This document shows, one piece after another, positions 52,691 to 62,805 of a stretch of 64,000 nucleotides of DNA. The notes beneath the pieces are model-generated. The model saw only the letters and a list, made by a program, of their open reading frames with translations, was not told where the DNA came from and searched no databases. Origin of the DNA: Selenomonas sputigena (lineage in GTDB: Bacteria; Bacillota; Negativicutes; Selenomonadales; Selenomonadaceae); the NCBI RefSeq assembly GCF_026015965.1, contig NZ_CP110383.1:1367501-1431500 (forward strand), given 5' to 3'. How positions within the stretch are numbered: position 1 is the first letter of the stretch; each line of letters begins with the position of its first letter. A program made the position numbers and the translations under genes.

Positions 52691-54111
52691 CAGCAACCTC
52701 CCGGGCAGACATAGCCCGCGCTGCCCTGCAGCTCGCGCAGACGCTCGTGCGTCTCCGCCTGCAGTCCCGCCGGAATGACGACGCGATCCTTGCGCTTGGC
52801 GATGGCAAGCAAGCGGTACATCTTCTCGTACTCCGCCTCATGCAGGGAAAGCTCTTCGGGAAGCGACTCTTTCGTTTCCTTGTAGCGCATGACCGTGCGC
52901 ATTTCCAAGAGCCGCGCGAGCGTATTCTTGACGACGGCGACGTCGCCCGCCGCGAAGAGCTGCGCCAGATATTCGAGCGGGATGCGCATGTCCGCTGCGT
53001 CGGGCAGATAGACCTCCGCTTCCACATGCTTCAAGATCGGCGAGAGCGGCGGGATGTACCAGACCATCGGCAACGTGCGGTACTCGGGATGCAGCGGCAG
53101 AGCGATCTGCCACTGACGGATGATCTTGTCGACGGGCGAACGCTCCGCCGCATGAATCCACGCATCGGAAATGCCCGCCTCACGCGCCGCCTTCTGCACG
53201 TCCGGATCGTGCGGATCGAGGAAGATGCCGCGCTCGCTCGCAGGAATGTGCGCGGCATTTTCCGTCTTTGCCGCCTCTTCCACCTTGTCCATGTCGTAGA
53301 AAATCACGCCCATGTAGCGGATGCGCCCGACGCAGGTGTCGGTGCAGACCGTCGGGAGGCCGTTTTCCAGACGCGGATAGCACAAGACGCACTTCTCCGC
53401 CTTGTTCGACTTCCAGTTGTAATAGATCTTCTTGTACGGACAGGCTGGCACGCAGTGACGCCAGCCGCGGCAGACGTCCTGCGAGATGAGGACGACGCCG
53501 TCCTCGTCGCGCTTGTAGATCGCGCCCGAAGGACACGCAGCGACGCAGGCGGGATTCAGACAGTGGTTGCAGAGGCGCGGCAGGTACTTCATGAAGAGAT
53601 CGTGAAATTCCAGCTTGATCTTCTCGCCGAGTTTCTTCAAATTGTGATCGCTGCGCGCCGACTCGCCGCTCGCGAGATCGTCCTCCCAGTTCGGCCCCCA
53701 CTTGATCTCCATGCGCTTCTGCGTGATCAGAGAGCGCGGACGCGCCACGGGCTGATGGTTCTTGCGGCCCGAATGGATCAGCGTCTCGTAGTCGTATGTC
53801 CACGGCTCGTAGTAGTCGTCAAGCTCGGGCTGATCGGGATGGTAGAAGAGCTTCAGGAGGCGCACCGCCTTGTTTGCGCCGGAGGCGAGCGAAAGTTCGC
53901 CGTCCTTGACCTTCCAGCCGCCCTTCCACTTTTCCTGATCTTCCCAATTCTTCGGGTAGCCGATGCCCGGCTTCGTCTCGACGTTGTTGAAGTACATGTA
54001 CTCCGCGCCCTCGCGGTTCGTCCAGACGTTCTTGCACGTGATCGAGCAAGTATGGCAGCCGAGGCACTTGTCAAGGTTCATGACCATCGCTATCTGAGCT
54101 TTAATCCTCAA
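52690..54111 (-). CDS. narH: Respiratory nitrate reductase beta subunit NarH
   Basis: 473 residues. Four cysteine groups: CLGCHTCSITC, CNHCLNPACVAAC, CRGWRHCVPACP (Trp replacing one Cys, as for the 3Fe-4S site) and CVLCYPRLENGLPTVCTDTC. The start is TTG at 54111 (MRIKAQIAMVMNLDKC), with GGAGGT eight bases upstream inside the narG end. Confidence 0.97.
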   Translation of the reverse strand: MRIKAQIAMVMNLDKCLGCHTCSITCKNVWTNREGAEYMYFNNVETKPGIGYPKNWEDQEKWKGGWKVKDGELSLASGANKAVRLLKLFYHPDQPELDDYYEPWTYDYETLIHSGRKNHQPVARPRSLITQKRMEIKWGPNWEDDLASGESARSDHNLKKLGEKIKLEFHDLFMKYLPRLCNHCLNPACVAACPSGAIYKRDEDGVVLISQDVCRGWRHCVPACPYKKIYYNWKSNKAEKCVLCYPRLENGLPTVCTDTCVGRIRYMGVIFYDMDKVEEAAKTENAAHIPASERGIFLDPHDPDVQKAAREAGISDAWIHAAERSPVDKIIRQWQIALPLHPEYRTLPMVWYIPPLSPILKHVEAEVYLPDAADMRIPLEYLAQLFAAGDVAVVKNTLARLLEMRTVMRYKETKESLPEELSLHEAEYEKMYRLLAIAKRKDRVVIPAGLQAETHERLRELQGSAGYVCPGGC

Positions 54112-57100
54112 GCCAATCGACCTCCTTCATCTTGCGCGCGACGACGTAGGTATCGCGCTGATTGCCCGTCGGGCCGTAGTAATTGAATCCGTAGCTGAAC
54201 TGCCCGTAGCCGCCGATCATGTGCGTCGGCTTCATCATGATGTGCGTCGGCGTATTGTGCGTGCCGCCGCGCGTGCCCGAAATCTTCGAGCCGGGCACAT
54301 TGATGTGGCGATCCTGCGCGTGGTGCATAAAGACGACGCCGCGCGGCAGGCGGGGCGAGGTCACGACGCGCGAGGCGACGACGCCGTTGCGGTTGTAAAG
54401 CTCGACCCAGTCATTGTCCTTGACGTCGATATCGGCGGCGTCCTTCTCGTTGAACCACACGGTCTGCCCGCCGCGGAACAGCGTCAGGAGCTGCTGGCTG
54501 TCGAAGTACATGCTGTGCGTGCTCCACTTGTTGTGCGGCGTCAGATAGCGCAGCGTGATTTCCTTGCCCTCGCCGAGCTTCTTCTCGATCGGGCGGTTCT
54601 CCAAGATCGGGCGGTACGTCGCCATCGCCTCGCCCCACTCCTGCATGAGCTCGTGATCGACGTAGAAGCACTGGCGTCCCGTCACCGTGCGGAAAGGCAC
54701 GAGCTCCTCGACGTTCGTCGTGAACGGCGTGTAGCGGCGATTGCGGTTGCTGCCCGTGAACGTCGGCGTCGTGATCGTCTGGCGCGGCTGCACGGCGACC
54801 TGATCGAACGTGAAGCGCTCGATCTCGCGATCCTTGGCGAGCCGCGTGAGATTCGTAAGACCTGTGCGCTTCTCCATCGACTGCCATGCGCGCACGGCGA
54901 CGGAGCCTTTCGTCGTCGACGAAAGCCCCATGACGGCGTCGGCGGCCTGGCGCGCCTCAAAGATCGACGGCATGCCGTAAGAAACGAAATCCTTGTTTTC
55001 AATGACGCCGTTGCGCTTTCGGATCTCCTCGTAGTCTTCCTTCGACTCCCACGAGAGGCCGTGTGCGCCCATGCCCTTCTCCACGTTGGGGCCGAGCGCG
55101 ATCCACTTCTCGTAAACCTTCGTATAGTCGCGCTCCACCTTGACGAGGTTCGGCATCGTCTTGCCCGGGATCGGCTCGCAGTCGCCCTTCTTCCAGTCGC
55201 GAATCCGACCCTCGGGCTGCGCCGTCTCGCCTTCCGTATCGTGCTGCAGAGGTACGGCGACGACATCCGTGTACGGCTTCATGCCCGCTTCCTTGGCGAC
55301 GCGCGAGACAGCCTCGGCGAGCGTGCGGAAGATGTCCCAGTCCGTGCGCGCCTCCCACAAGGGATCGACGGCAGGCTGGAACGGATGGACAAACGGATGC
55401 ATGTCCGTCGAGGAAAGGTCGGTCTTCTCGTACCACGTTGCCGTCGGCAGCACGACGTCGGAATAGAGTGCCGAGCCGGCCATGCGGAAATCAAGGTCGA
55501 TGAGCAGGTCGAGCTTGCCCTCGGCCGCGCCGCCGGGCTGACTGATCTCCTGCTCCTCGCGCCAACGTATCTCCGTCGGGCGCGTCGGGCACTTCTCCTC
55601 GGCGAAAAGACCGTTCTTCGTGCCGAGCAGATACTTGAGGAAGTATTCGTGCCCCTTCGACGACGAAGTGATGAGGTTCGCGCGCCAGATGAAGAGGTTG
55701 CGAGGGAAATTCTCGGGCGCGTCGGGATCTTCCGCCGAGAAGTTCAGCTCGCCCTTCTTGAGGCTTTCAGCGACGAACTTCTTTACGTCCTCGAAGTCCT
55801 CATGACCCGCCGCCTTCGCCTCGTCGATGATCTTCTGCCCGCTCTTGTTGAACGTCGGGTAGGATGGCAGCCAGCCGAGACGTGCCGCGAGCACGTTGTA
55901 GTCGCCGGGGTGGCGGTAGCGCGGCTTGCCCGTCGCCGCGACAATCTCTTGCGTGTCGATCTCGTCGCTCCGCCACTGATCGGTGCCGAAGTAGAAGAAC
56001 GATGTGCTGTTCTGCAGACGCGCCGCCGGCTGCCAGTCCGTCGCCGTCATGACGCGCGCCCAGCCCTCCGCCGGACGCAGTTTCTCCTGCCCGACGTAGT
56101 GCGCCCAGCCGCCGCCGTTCCTACCTTCCGCACCGATGAAGAACAGGAGGTTCAAGATCGTGCGGTAGATGATGTCGGCGTTGTACCAGTGGTTGATGCC
56201 CGCGCCCATGATGACCATGGTTCTGCCGTCCGTCTTGATCGAGTTGTCCGCCATCTCACGCGCCGTATGAATGGCAAGCTCGGGCGAGACGCCCGTGTAC
56301 TTTTCCTGCCAATGCGGCGTATACGGCACATCGTCCTCGTAGGACGCAGCCGCCTCACCGCCGAGGCCGCGGTCGATCGCATAGTTCGCCATCGTCAGGT
56401 CGTAGACCGTCGTCACGAGGCGCTCGCCCGCCGCCGTCTTGATCTTCTTTACGGGCACCATGCGCTTTAAGAGCATTTCCTCGCGCTCCGTGCCGAAGTA
56501 CGGCAGAGTGACTTCGACCGCGTCATCCTTGACGTCGAGGACGGAAAGCCGCGCCTTGATCGCCTCGCCCGTGTCGCTGTCCTCTTCCTTGAGGTTCCAC
56601 TTCGCCTGACGATCCCAGCGGTCGCCCATCGTGCCGTTCGGCACGACGAGCCTTTCCGTCATCTCATCCACGACGTAGAACTTGAAGTCGGCGTGCTTCT
56701 CGTCGGCACGTCCCATATCCTTCGCGTTGAGGAAGCGTCCGGGCAGGAAGCTGCCGTCTTCTTTCTCGTCGAGGAGCACGAGGAACGGGAAATCCGTAAA
56801 GCGGCGCACATAGTCGACGAAGAACGGCACTTCCTTGTCGATGTAGTACTCCTTCAGGATGACATGCCCCATCGCCATGGCGAGCGCTGCGTCGCTGCCC
56901 GTGTGCAGGCTGATCCACGTGTCGGCGACCGTCGTCGACTCCGCGTAGTCGGGCGCGACGGAGACGACCTTCGTGCCCTTGTAGCGCACCTCCGTCAAGA
57001 AATGTGCGTCGGGCGTGCGCGTCAGCGGCACGTTCGAGCCCCAGGTGATGATGTAGCCCGCATTGTACCAATCGCTCGACTCCGGCACGTCCGTCTGGTC

Positions 57101-57796
57101 GCCCCAGACCTGCGGGCTTGCCGGCGGCAGATCGGCGTACCAGTCGTAGAAGGAAAGACCCGCGCCGCCCATGAGCTGCATGAAGCGAAGTCCTGCGGCA
57201 TAGCTGAGCATAGACTTCGCGGGAATGACGGAAAAGCCAAAGTTGCGGTCCGGACCGTACTTTTCTACCGTGTAGAGAAGCGACGAGGCGATGAGCTCCG
57301 ACACCTCGTCCCAATTCGAGCGCACGAAGCCGCCCATGCCGCGCGCCGCCTTGTAGCGCTTCTTCTTCGCGGGATCGTCGGCGATGCTGCGCCATGCCTC
57401 AAGTGCCGTCTTATGGCTCTTCTTCGCTTCACGCCAAAGCTCCGCGAGATCGCTCCTGAGATACGGGTACTTGATGCGCAGCGGGCTGTAGAGATACCAC
57501 GAGAACGAAGCGCCGCGCGGACAGCCGCGAGGCTCGAAGTCCGGCATGTCGGGCGCGGTCTCCGGATAGTCGAGTGCCTGGTTCTCCCAAGCCACGAGGC
57601 CGTCCTTCACATAGATGTTCCAGCTGCACGACCCCGTACAGTTCACACCGTGCGTCGAGCGCACCCGCTTATCGAATGACCAGCGGTCGCGGTACATGTT
57701 CTCCCAGTCGCGCCCGCCCTCATGAATCTGTTGGTGGCCGCTCGCCGTCCGCTCCTTCGGGATAAGATAACGGAACTTCTGGAAAATGCTGCTCAC
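54101..57796 (-). CDS. narG: Respiratory nitrate reductase alpha subunit NarG
   Basis: 1231 residues from GTG 57796 (AGGAGGG upstream), the usual length. The FS0 cluster region HGVNCTGSCSWNIYVKDG..RGCPRGAS and the Mo-site segment YNAGYIITWGSNVPLTRTPDAHF are intact. The N-terminus lacks a twin-arginine signal, so the enzyme faces the cytoplasm. It carries bis-MGD and reduces nitrate to nitrite. The longer frame to 57928 starts inside the leader. Confidence 0.97.
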   Translation of the reverse strand: MSSIFQKFRYLIPKERTASGHQQIHEGGRDWENMYRDRWSFDKRVRSTHGVNCTGSCSWNIYVKDGLVAWENQALDYPETAPDMPDFEPRGCPRGASFSWYLYSPLRIKYPYLRSDLAELWREAKKSHKTALEAWRSIADDPAKKKRYKAARGMGGFVRSNWDEVSELIASSLLYTVEKYGPDRNFGFSVIPAKSMLSYAAGLRFMQLMGGAGLSFYDWYADLPPASPQVWGDQTDVPESSDWYNAGYIITWGSNVPLTRTPDAHFLTEVRYKGTKVVSVAPDYAESTTVADTWISLHTGSDAALAMAMGHVILKEYYIDKEVPFFVDYVRRFTDFPFLVLLDEKEDGSFLPGRFLNAKDMGRADEKHADFKFYVVDEMTERLVVPNGTMGDRWDRQAKWNLKEEDSDTGEAIKARLSVLDVKDDAVEVTLPYFGTEREEMLLKRMVPVKKIKTAAGERLVTTVYDLTMANYAIDRGLGGEAAASYEDDVPYTPHWQEKYTGVSPELAIHTAREMADNSIKTDGRTMVIMGAGINHWYNADIIYRTILNLLFFIGAEGRNGGGWAHYVGQEKLRPAEGWARVMTATDWQPAARLQNSTSFFYFGTDQWRSDEIDTQEIVAATGKPRYRHPGDYNVLAARLGWLPSYPTFNKSGQKIIDEAKAAGHEDFEDVKKFVAESLKKGELNFSAEDPDAPENFPRNLFIWRANLITSSSKGHEYFLKYLLGTKNGLFAEEKCPTRPTEIRWREEQEISQPGGAAEGKLDLLIDLDFRMAGSALYSDVVLPTATWYEKTDLSSTDMHPFVHPFQPAVDPLWEARTDWDIFRTLAEAVSRVAKEAGMKPYTDVVAVPLQHDTEGETAQPEGRIRDWKKGDCEPIPGKTMPNLVKVERDYTKVYEKWIALGPNVEKGMGAHGLSWESKEDYEEIRKRNGVIENKDFVSYGMPSIFEARQAADAVMGLSSTTKGSVAVRAWQSMEKRTGLTNLTRLAKDREIERFTFDQVAVQPRQTITTPTFTGSNRNRRYTPFTTNVEELVPFRTVTGRQCFYVDHELMQEWGEAMATYRPILENRPIEKKLGEGKEITLRYLTPHNKWSTHSMYFDSQQLLTLFRGGQTVWFNEKDAADIDVKDNDWVELYNRNGVVASRVVTSPRLPRGVVFMHHAQDRHINVPGSKISGTRGGTHNTPTHIMMKPTHMIGGYGQFSYGFNYYGPTGNQRDTYVVARKMKEVDWLED

Positions 57797-57884
57797 TTCT
57801 CCATCTCCCTCCTGAGGAAATCTCATTTTCTTAAAGAATACGGATATTTTCATCCGCACTTCTCTAACTTCTCTAATCCGATTT

Positions 57885-57929
57885 ATTATAGCAAAATTTT
57901 CTCGGATTTGTCCTGTAACAAATATCACA
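57885..57929 (-). promoter_or_regulatory. narG promoter with CRP/FNR-like site
   Basis: Minus strand TGTGATATTTGTTACA (57914-57929; pattern TGTRA-N6-TYACA) lies upstream of TATAAT (57885-57890). The site centre is about 42-44 bases from the expected start, the class II activator position. This suggests activation of the nar operon by a CRP/FNR-family protein. Confidence 0.6.
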
Positions 57930-57960
57930 GATGAAAAATTTTCTATCGAATATGGGATAT

Positions 57961-57980
57961 GCAGTGATAAATATTACTGC
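57961..57980. promoter_or_regulatory. 20-bp inverted repeat between narG and modA
   Basis: GCAGTGATAAATATTACTGC, symmetrical at 16 of 20 positions with perfect GCAGT/ACTGC ends. It lies upstream of modA and about 40 bases beyond the CRP/FNR-like site. It is an operator candidate; it does not look like a ModE site. Confidence 0.5.
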
Positions 57981-58050
57981 AAGTCGCTTTTCTTATGCTA
58001 TACTAAGATGATATGGTATAATGATTTTCACCGAAGAAAGGAGTTTTTCC

Positions 58051-58842
58051 ATGAAAAAAATCGCCCTTCTCCTCTCGTGCCTCGTCCTCTTCGTTCTCGC
58101 GGGCTGCGGCACAGCGCCGAGCGCTTCGGACGCGAAGAAAGATTCCGTCGAGCTGCAGGTCTCCGCTGCCGCGAGCCTGACCGACGCGATGAATGAGCTG
58201 GCGACCGAGTACGCGAAGGAGCATCCTCAGACGAAGCTCGTCTTCAACTTCGGCAGCAGCGGCGCCCTGCAGCAGGCGATTGAGAACGGCGGCAGCGCCG
58301 ACCTCTTCTTCTCGGCGGCGCAGAAGCAGATGGATGCGCTCGAAAAGGCGGGACTTCTCGCTGACGGCACGCGCAAGAACCTCCTCGAAAACGAAGTCGT
58401 GCTCATCGTTCCCAAGGATGGCGGCAAGGCGATCACCTCCTTTGAAGCGCTTGCGACTCCTACGGTTTCTCGCGTTGCACTCGGCGAGCCGAAGGGCGTT
58501 CCCGTCGGCCAGTACACGGAGGAAATCCTCACGAAGCTCGGCATCCTCGACCAGGTGAAGACCAAGGCGGTCTACGGCTCCGACGTGCGCCAAGTTCTCT
58601 CGTGGACGGAGACGGGCGACGCGGACTGCGGCGTCGTCTACGCGACGGACGCTGCCATTTCCGACAAGGTCAAGGTCGCAGCGAAAGCTCCGGCAGGCTC
58701 GCACAAGCCCGTCATCTATCCCGCTGCCATCTTGAAGGACACGAAGCACATGGACGAGGCGAAATCCTTCCTCGACTTCGTTTCCTCGGAAAAGGGCACG
58801 GCAATCCTTGAAAAGTACGGCTTCAAAGCCGCCGGAAAATAA
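58051..58842 (+). CDS. modA: Molybdate ABC transporter substrate-binding lipoprotein
   Basis: 263 residues from ATG 58051 (AAAGGAG upstream). The lipobox is LFVLAGC (Cys about 19). The periplasmic fold has VSAAASLTDAMNELA, FNFGSSGALQQQ-like NFGSSGALQQ, GEPKGVPVGQY and VVYATDAAI. It captures molybdate for cofactor synthesis. A TATAAT lies at 58017-58022. Confidence 0.95.
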   Translation: MKKIALLLSCLVLFVLAGCGTAPSASDAKKDSVELQVSAAASLTDAMNELATEYAKEHPQTKLVFNFGSSGALQQAIENGGSADLFFSAAQKQMDALEKAGLLADGTRKNLLENEVVLIVPKDGGKAITSFEALATPTVSRVALGEPKGVPVGQYTEEILTKLGILDQVKTKAVYGSDVRQVLSWTETGDADCGVVYATDAAISDKVKVAAKAPAGSHKPVIYPAAILKDTKHMDEAKSFLDFVSSEKGTAILEKYGFKAAGK

Positions 58843-59885
58843 TGGAACTTGAAGTCAAAATCCGCAAGAAGCTGCGCGGCTTCGATCTTGCCGTGGAATT
58901 TTCCGTGCGCGACGAAGTGCTCGCTCTGCTCGGCGCCTCGGGCTGCGGCAAGAGCATGACCTTGAAGTGCATCGCGGGCATCGAAAAGCCCGACGAAGGT
59001 CGCATCCTGCTCAACGGGCGCACGCTCTTCGACAGCGAAAAGGGCGTGAACCTCGCGCCGCAGAAGCGCCGCGTCGGCTACCTGTTCCAAGACTACGCCC
59101 TCTTTCCCAACATGACCGTCGCCGAGAACATCACGTTTTCGGCGCACGGCACGAAAGAAGAAAAGCGCAAGCTCCTCGAAAGGGAGCTTGCGCGCTTTTC
59201 GCTTGCGGGACTCGAAAACTCTTACCCCAAGGAACTTTCGGGCGGACAGAAACAGCGCACGGCGTTCGCGCGCATCCTCGCCTCCGATGCCGAACTTCTG
59301 CTGCTCGACGAGCCGTTCTCCGCGCTCGACAGCTACCTCAAGTGGCAGTTGGAGCTGGAGCTGCTACACCTCTTCGACGACTACGGACGCGCCGCCGTCC
59401 TCGTCTCGCACGACCGCGGCGAAGCCTACCGCCTGGCCGATCGCATCGCCGTCCTGAGCAGCGGCGCCCTCGAATCGCTCGGCACGAAGCACGCGCTCTT
59501 CGAGCAGCCCGGCACACTCGCGGCGACGCTCCTCACAGGCTGCAAGAATATCTCCCGCGCACGCCGCACGGCAGAGCATGAGCTCTTCGCCGAGGACTGG
59601 CAAATCACGCTGCACTCTGCCGCCCCCGTGCCCGAGAACCTCCGCCATGTCGGCATCCGCGCCCACTTCTTTTCCCTGCGCGAAGAAGCGGCGGAAAACA
59701 CGCCGCGCATGGAAGCCGTGCAGATCATCGAGGATGCCTTTTCCTACCTCGTCATGGCGAAGAAGGCGGATTCGGACGCCGCGCCCGTGCGTTGGGAGAT
59801 TGAAAAAATCGCTTGGCAAGGGCTGGGGCAGAAAGAATTCTATCTGCATTTTCCCGCCGATCGGCTCATCTTGCTCGAACGATAG
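58842..59885 (+). CDS. modC: Molybdate ABC transporter ATP-binding protein
   Basis: 347 residues. Walker A LLGASGCGKSMTL, signature LSGGQKQRTAFARIL, Walker B LLLLDEPFSALD, and the switch His in VSHDRGEA. The C-terminal ~110 residues are a degenerate regulatory domain rather than a clear TOBE. The start overlaps the modA stop (TAATG). The gene order A-C-B differs from the usual A-B-C. Confidence 0.93.
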   Translation: MELEVKIRKKLRGFDLAVEFSVRDEVLALLGASGCGKSMTLKCIAGIEKPDEGRILLNGRTLFDSEKGVNLAPQKRRVGYLFQDYALFPNMTVAENITFSAHGTKEEKRKLLERELARFSLAGLENSYPKELSGGQKQRTAFARILASDAELLLLDEPFSALDSYLKWQLELELLHLFDDYGRAAVLVSHDRGEAYRLADRIAVLSSGALESLGTKHALFEQPGTLAATLLTGCKNISRARRTAEHELFAEDWQITLHSAAPVPENLRHVGIRAHFFSLREEAAENTPRMEAVQIIEDAFSYLVMAKKADSDAAPVRWEIEKIAWQGLGQKEFYLHFPADRLILLER

Positions 59886-59894
59886 GAGGCGCAC

Positions 59895-60548
59895 ATGGAA
59901 TTTTCTCCCTTTTGGATCACCTTGAAGACGGCGACGGTCGCCACCTTCATCTCCTTCTTCCTCGGCATCGCCCTCGCCTACGCCGTCCTCCATCTGAGGC
60001 GCTTCCAAGGCATTGCCGACGCCGTCATCACATTGCCCATGGTGCTGCCGCCGACCGTCGTCGGCTTCTTCCTCCTGCTCGTATTCGGCAGGAAAAGCCC
60101 TCTAGGGCAAATGCTCCTCGACTTCGGCATGCCGCTCGTCTTCACATGGAAGGCGACCGTCATCGCCGCCGTCGTCGTCTCGCTGCCCCTCATGTACCGC
60201 ACGGCGCGCGGCGCCTTCGAGCAGCTCGACAAAAACATCGTCTATGCGGCACGCACGCTCGGCATCTCCGAGTGGCGCATCTTCTGGCGCATCCTCGTGC
60301 CGAACGCCAAGCACGGCATCGTTGCGGGACTCGTGCTGACGTTCACGCGTGCACTCGGCGAGTTCGGCGCGACTATCATGTTCGCAGGCAACGTCCCCGG
60401 CACGACGCAGACGATGTCCACAGCGATCTACGCCGCTGTACAGGCGAACGACTACGACCTCGCCTTCCAATGGGCGACGGCTCTCGTCCTCTTCTCCCTC
60501 GTCTTCGTCGCCGCCATGAACGCTTGGCTCGCGCGAAGCCGCGGCTAA
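59895..60548 (+). CDS. modB: Molybdate ABC transporter permease
   Basis: 217 residues, five membrane segments. The EAA loop is visible in AARTLGISEWRIFWRILVPNAKHGI, and LPMVLPPTVVGFFLL is typical of ModB. Ends before a terminator-like hairpin (GCTTCCTGCTGCAG/CTGCAGCAGGAAGC, about 60569-60600) shared with groEL. Confidence 0.95.
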   Translation: MEFSPFWITLKTATVATFISFFLGIALAYAVLHLRRFQGIADAVITLPMVLPPTVVGFFLLLVFGRKSPLGQMLLDFGMPLVFTWKATVIAAVVVSLPLMYRTARGAFEQLDKNIVYAARTLGISEWRIFWRILVPNAKHGIVAGLVLTFTRALGEFGATIMFAGNVPGTTQTMSTAIYAAVQANDYDLAFQWATALVLFSLVFVAAMNAWLARSRG

Positions 60549-60566
60549 AATACGGACGCAAAAAAA

Positions 60567-60606
60567 GCTTCCTGCTGCAGCGTCGCTGCAGCAGGAAGCC
60601 TTTCTA
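60567..60606. terminator. Bidirectional terminator
   Basis: AAAAGCTTCCTGCTGCAG pairs with CTGCAGCAGGAAGCCTTT, between the convergent modB and groEL. Confidence 0.88.
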
Positions 60607-60636
60607 TTTTAATTTGTTCGCGATGGATTTCGCGCC

Positions 60637-62286
<1,650 letters not shown>

Positions 62287-62325
62287 CTATCGAATCTATC
62301 GAATCTGCGCTCTCTCAGACAAATC

Positions 62326-62625
<300 letters not shown>

Positions 62626-62670
62626 TCAACGGAATCGCTGACGAATCAGCTCTTCCTAAATTCTTTTTTG

Positions 62671-62697
62671 TTAGCACTCGCATTGCTTGAGTGCTAA
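62671..62697. promoter_or_regulatory. CIRCE element (HrcA operator)
   Basis: TTAGCACTC, nine bases, GAGTGCTAA: an exact CIRCE. HrcA represses groESL here until heat shock. It lies between the promoter and groES. Confidence 0.97.
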
Positions 62698-62708
62698 CCA
62701 CAGTTCTT

Positions 62709-62737
62709 ATATTACTCATTTTTCGACAAATAGTCAA
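62709..62737 (-). promoter_or_regulatory. groES-groEL promoter
   Basis: Minus strand TTGACT (62732-62737), a 17-base spacer and TAATAT (62709-62714), just upstream of CIRCE. A partial match to the short dispersed motif (GGAATCGCTGACGAATCAGC) lies at about 62630 in the leader. Confidence 0.8.
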
Positions 62738-62805
62738 GAACTTTTTTTGATTTTTTGACCTTTTAGAGAAAAATCTGCCGCGAAGTGTAATAGAACGGCA
62801 CGTTG

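Noticed and set aside
54221-56470. A 749-codon plus-strand open frame opposite narG
   Set aside because: Arg-rich antisense shadow of narG.
57999-58022. Possible ModE operator before modA
   Set aside because: The TATACT/TATAAT bases look like promoter elements; the long paired ModE consensus is not present.
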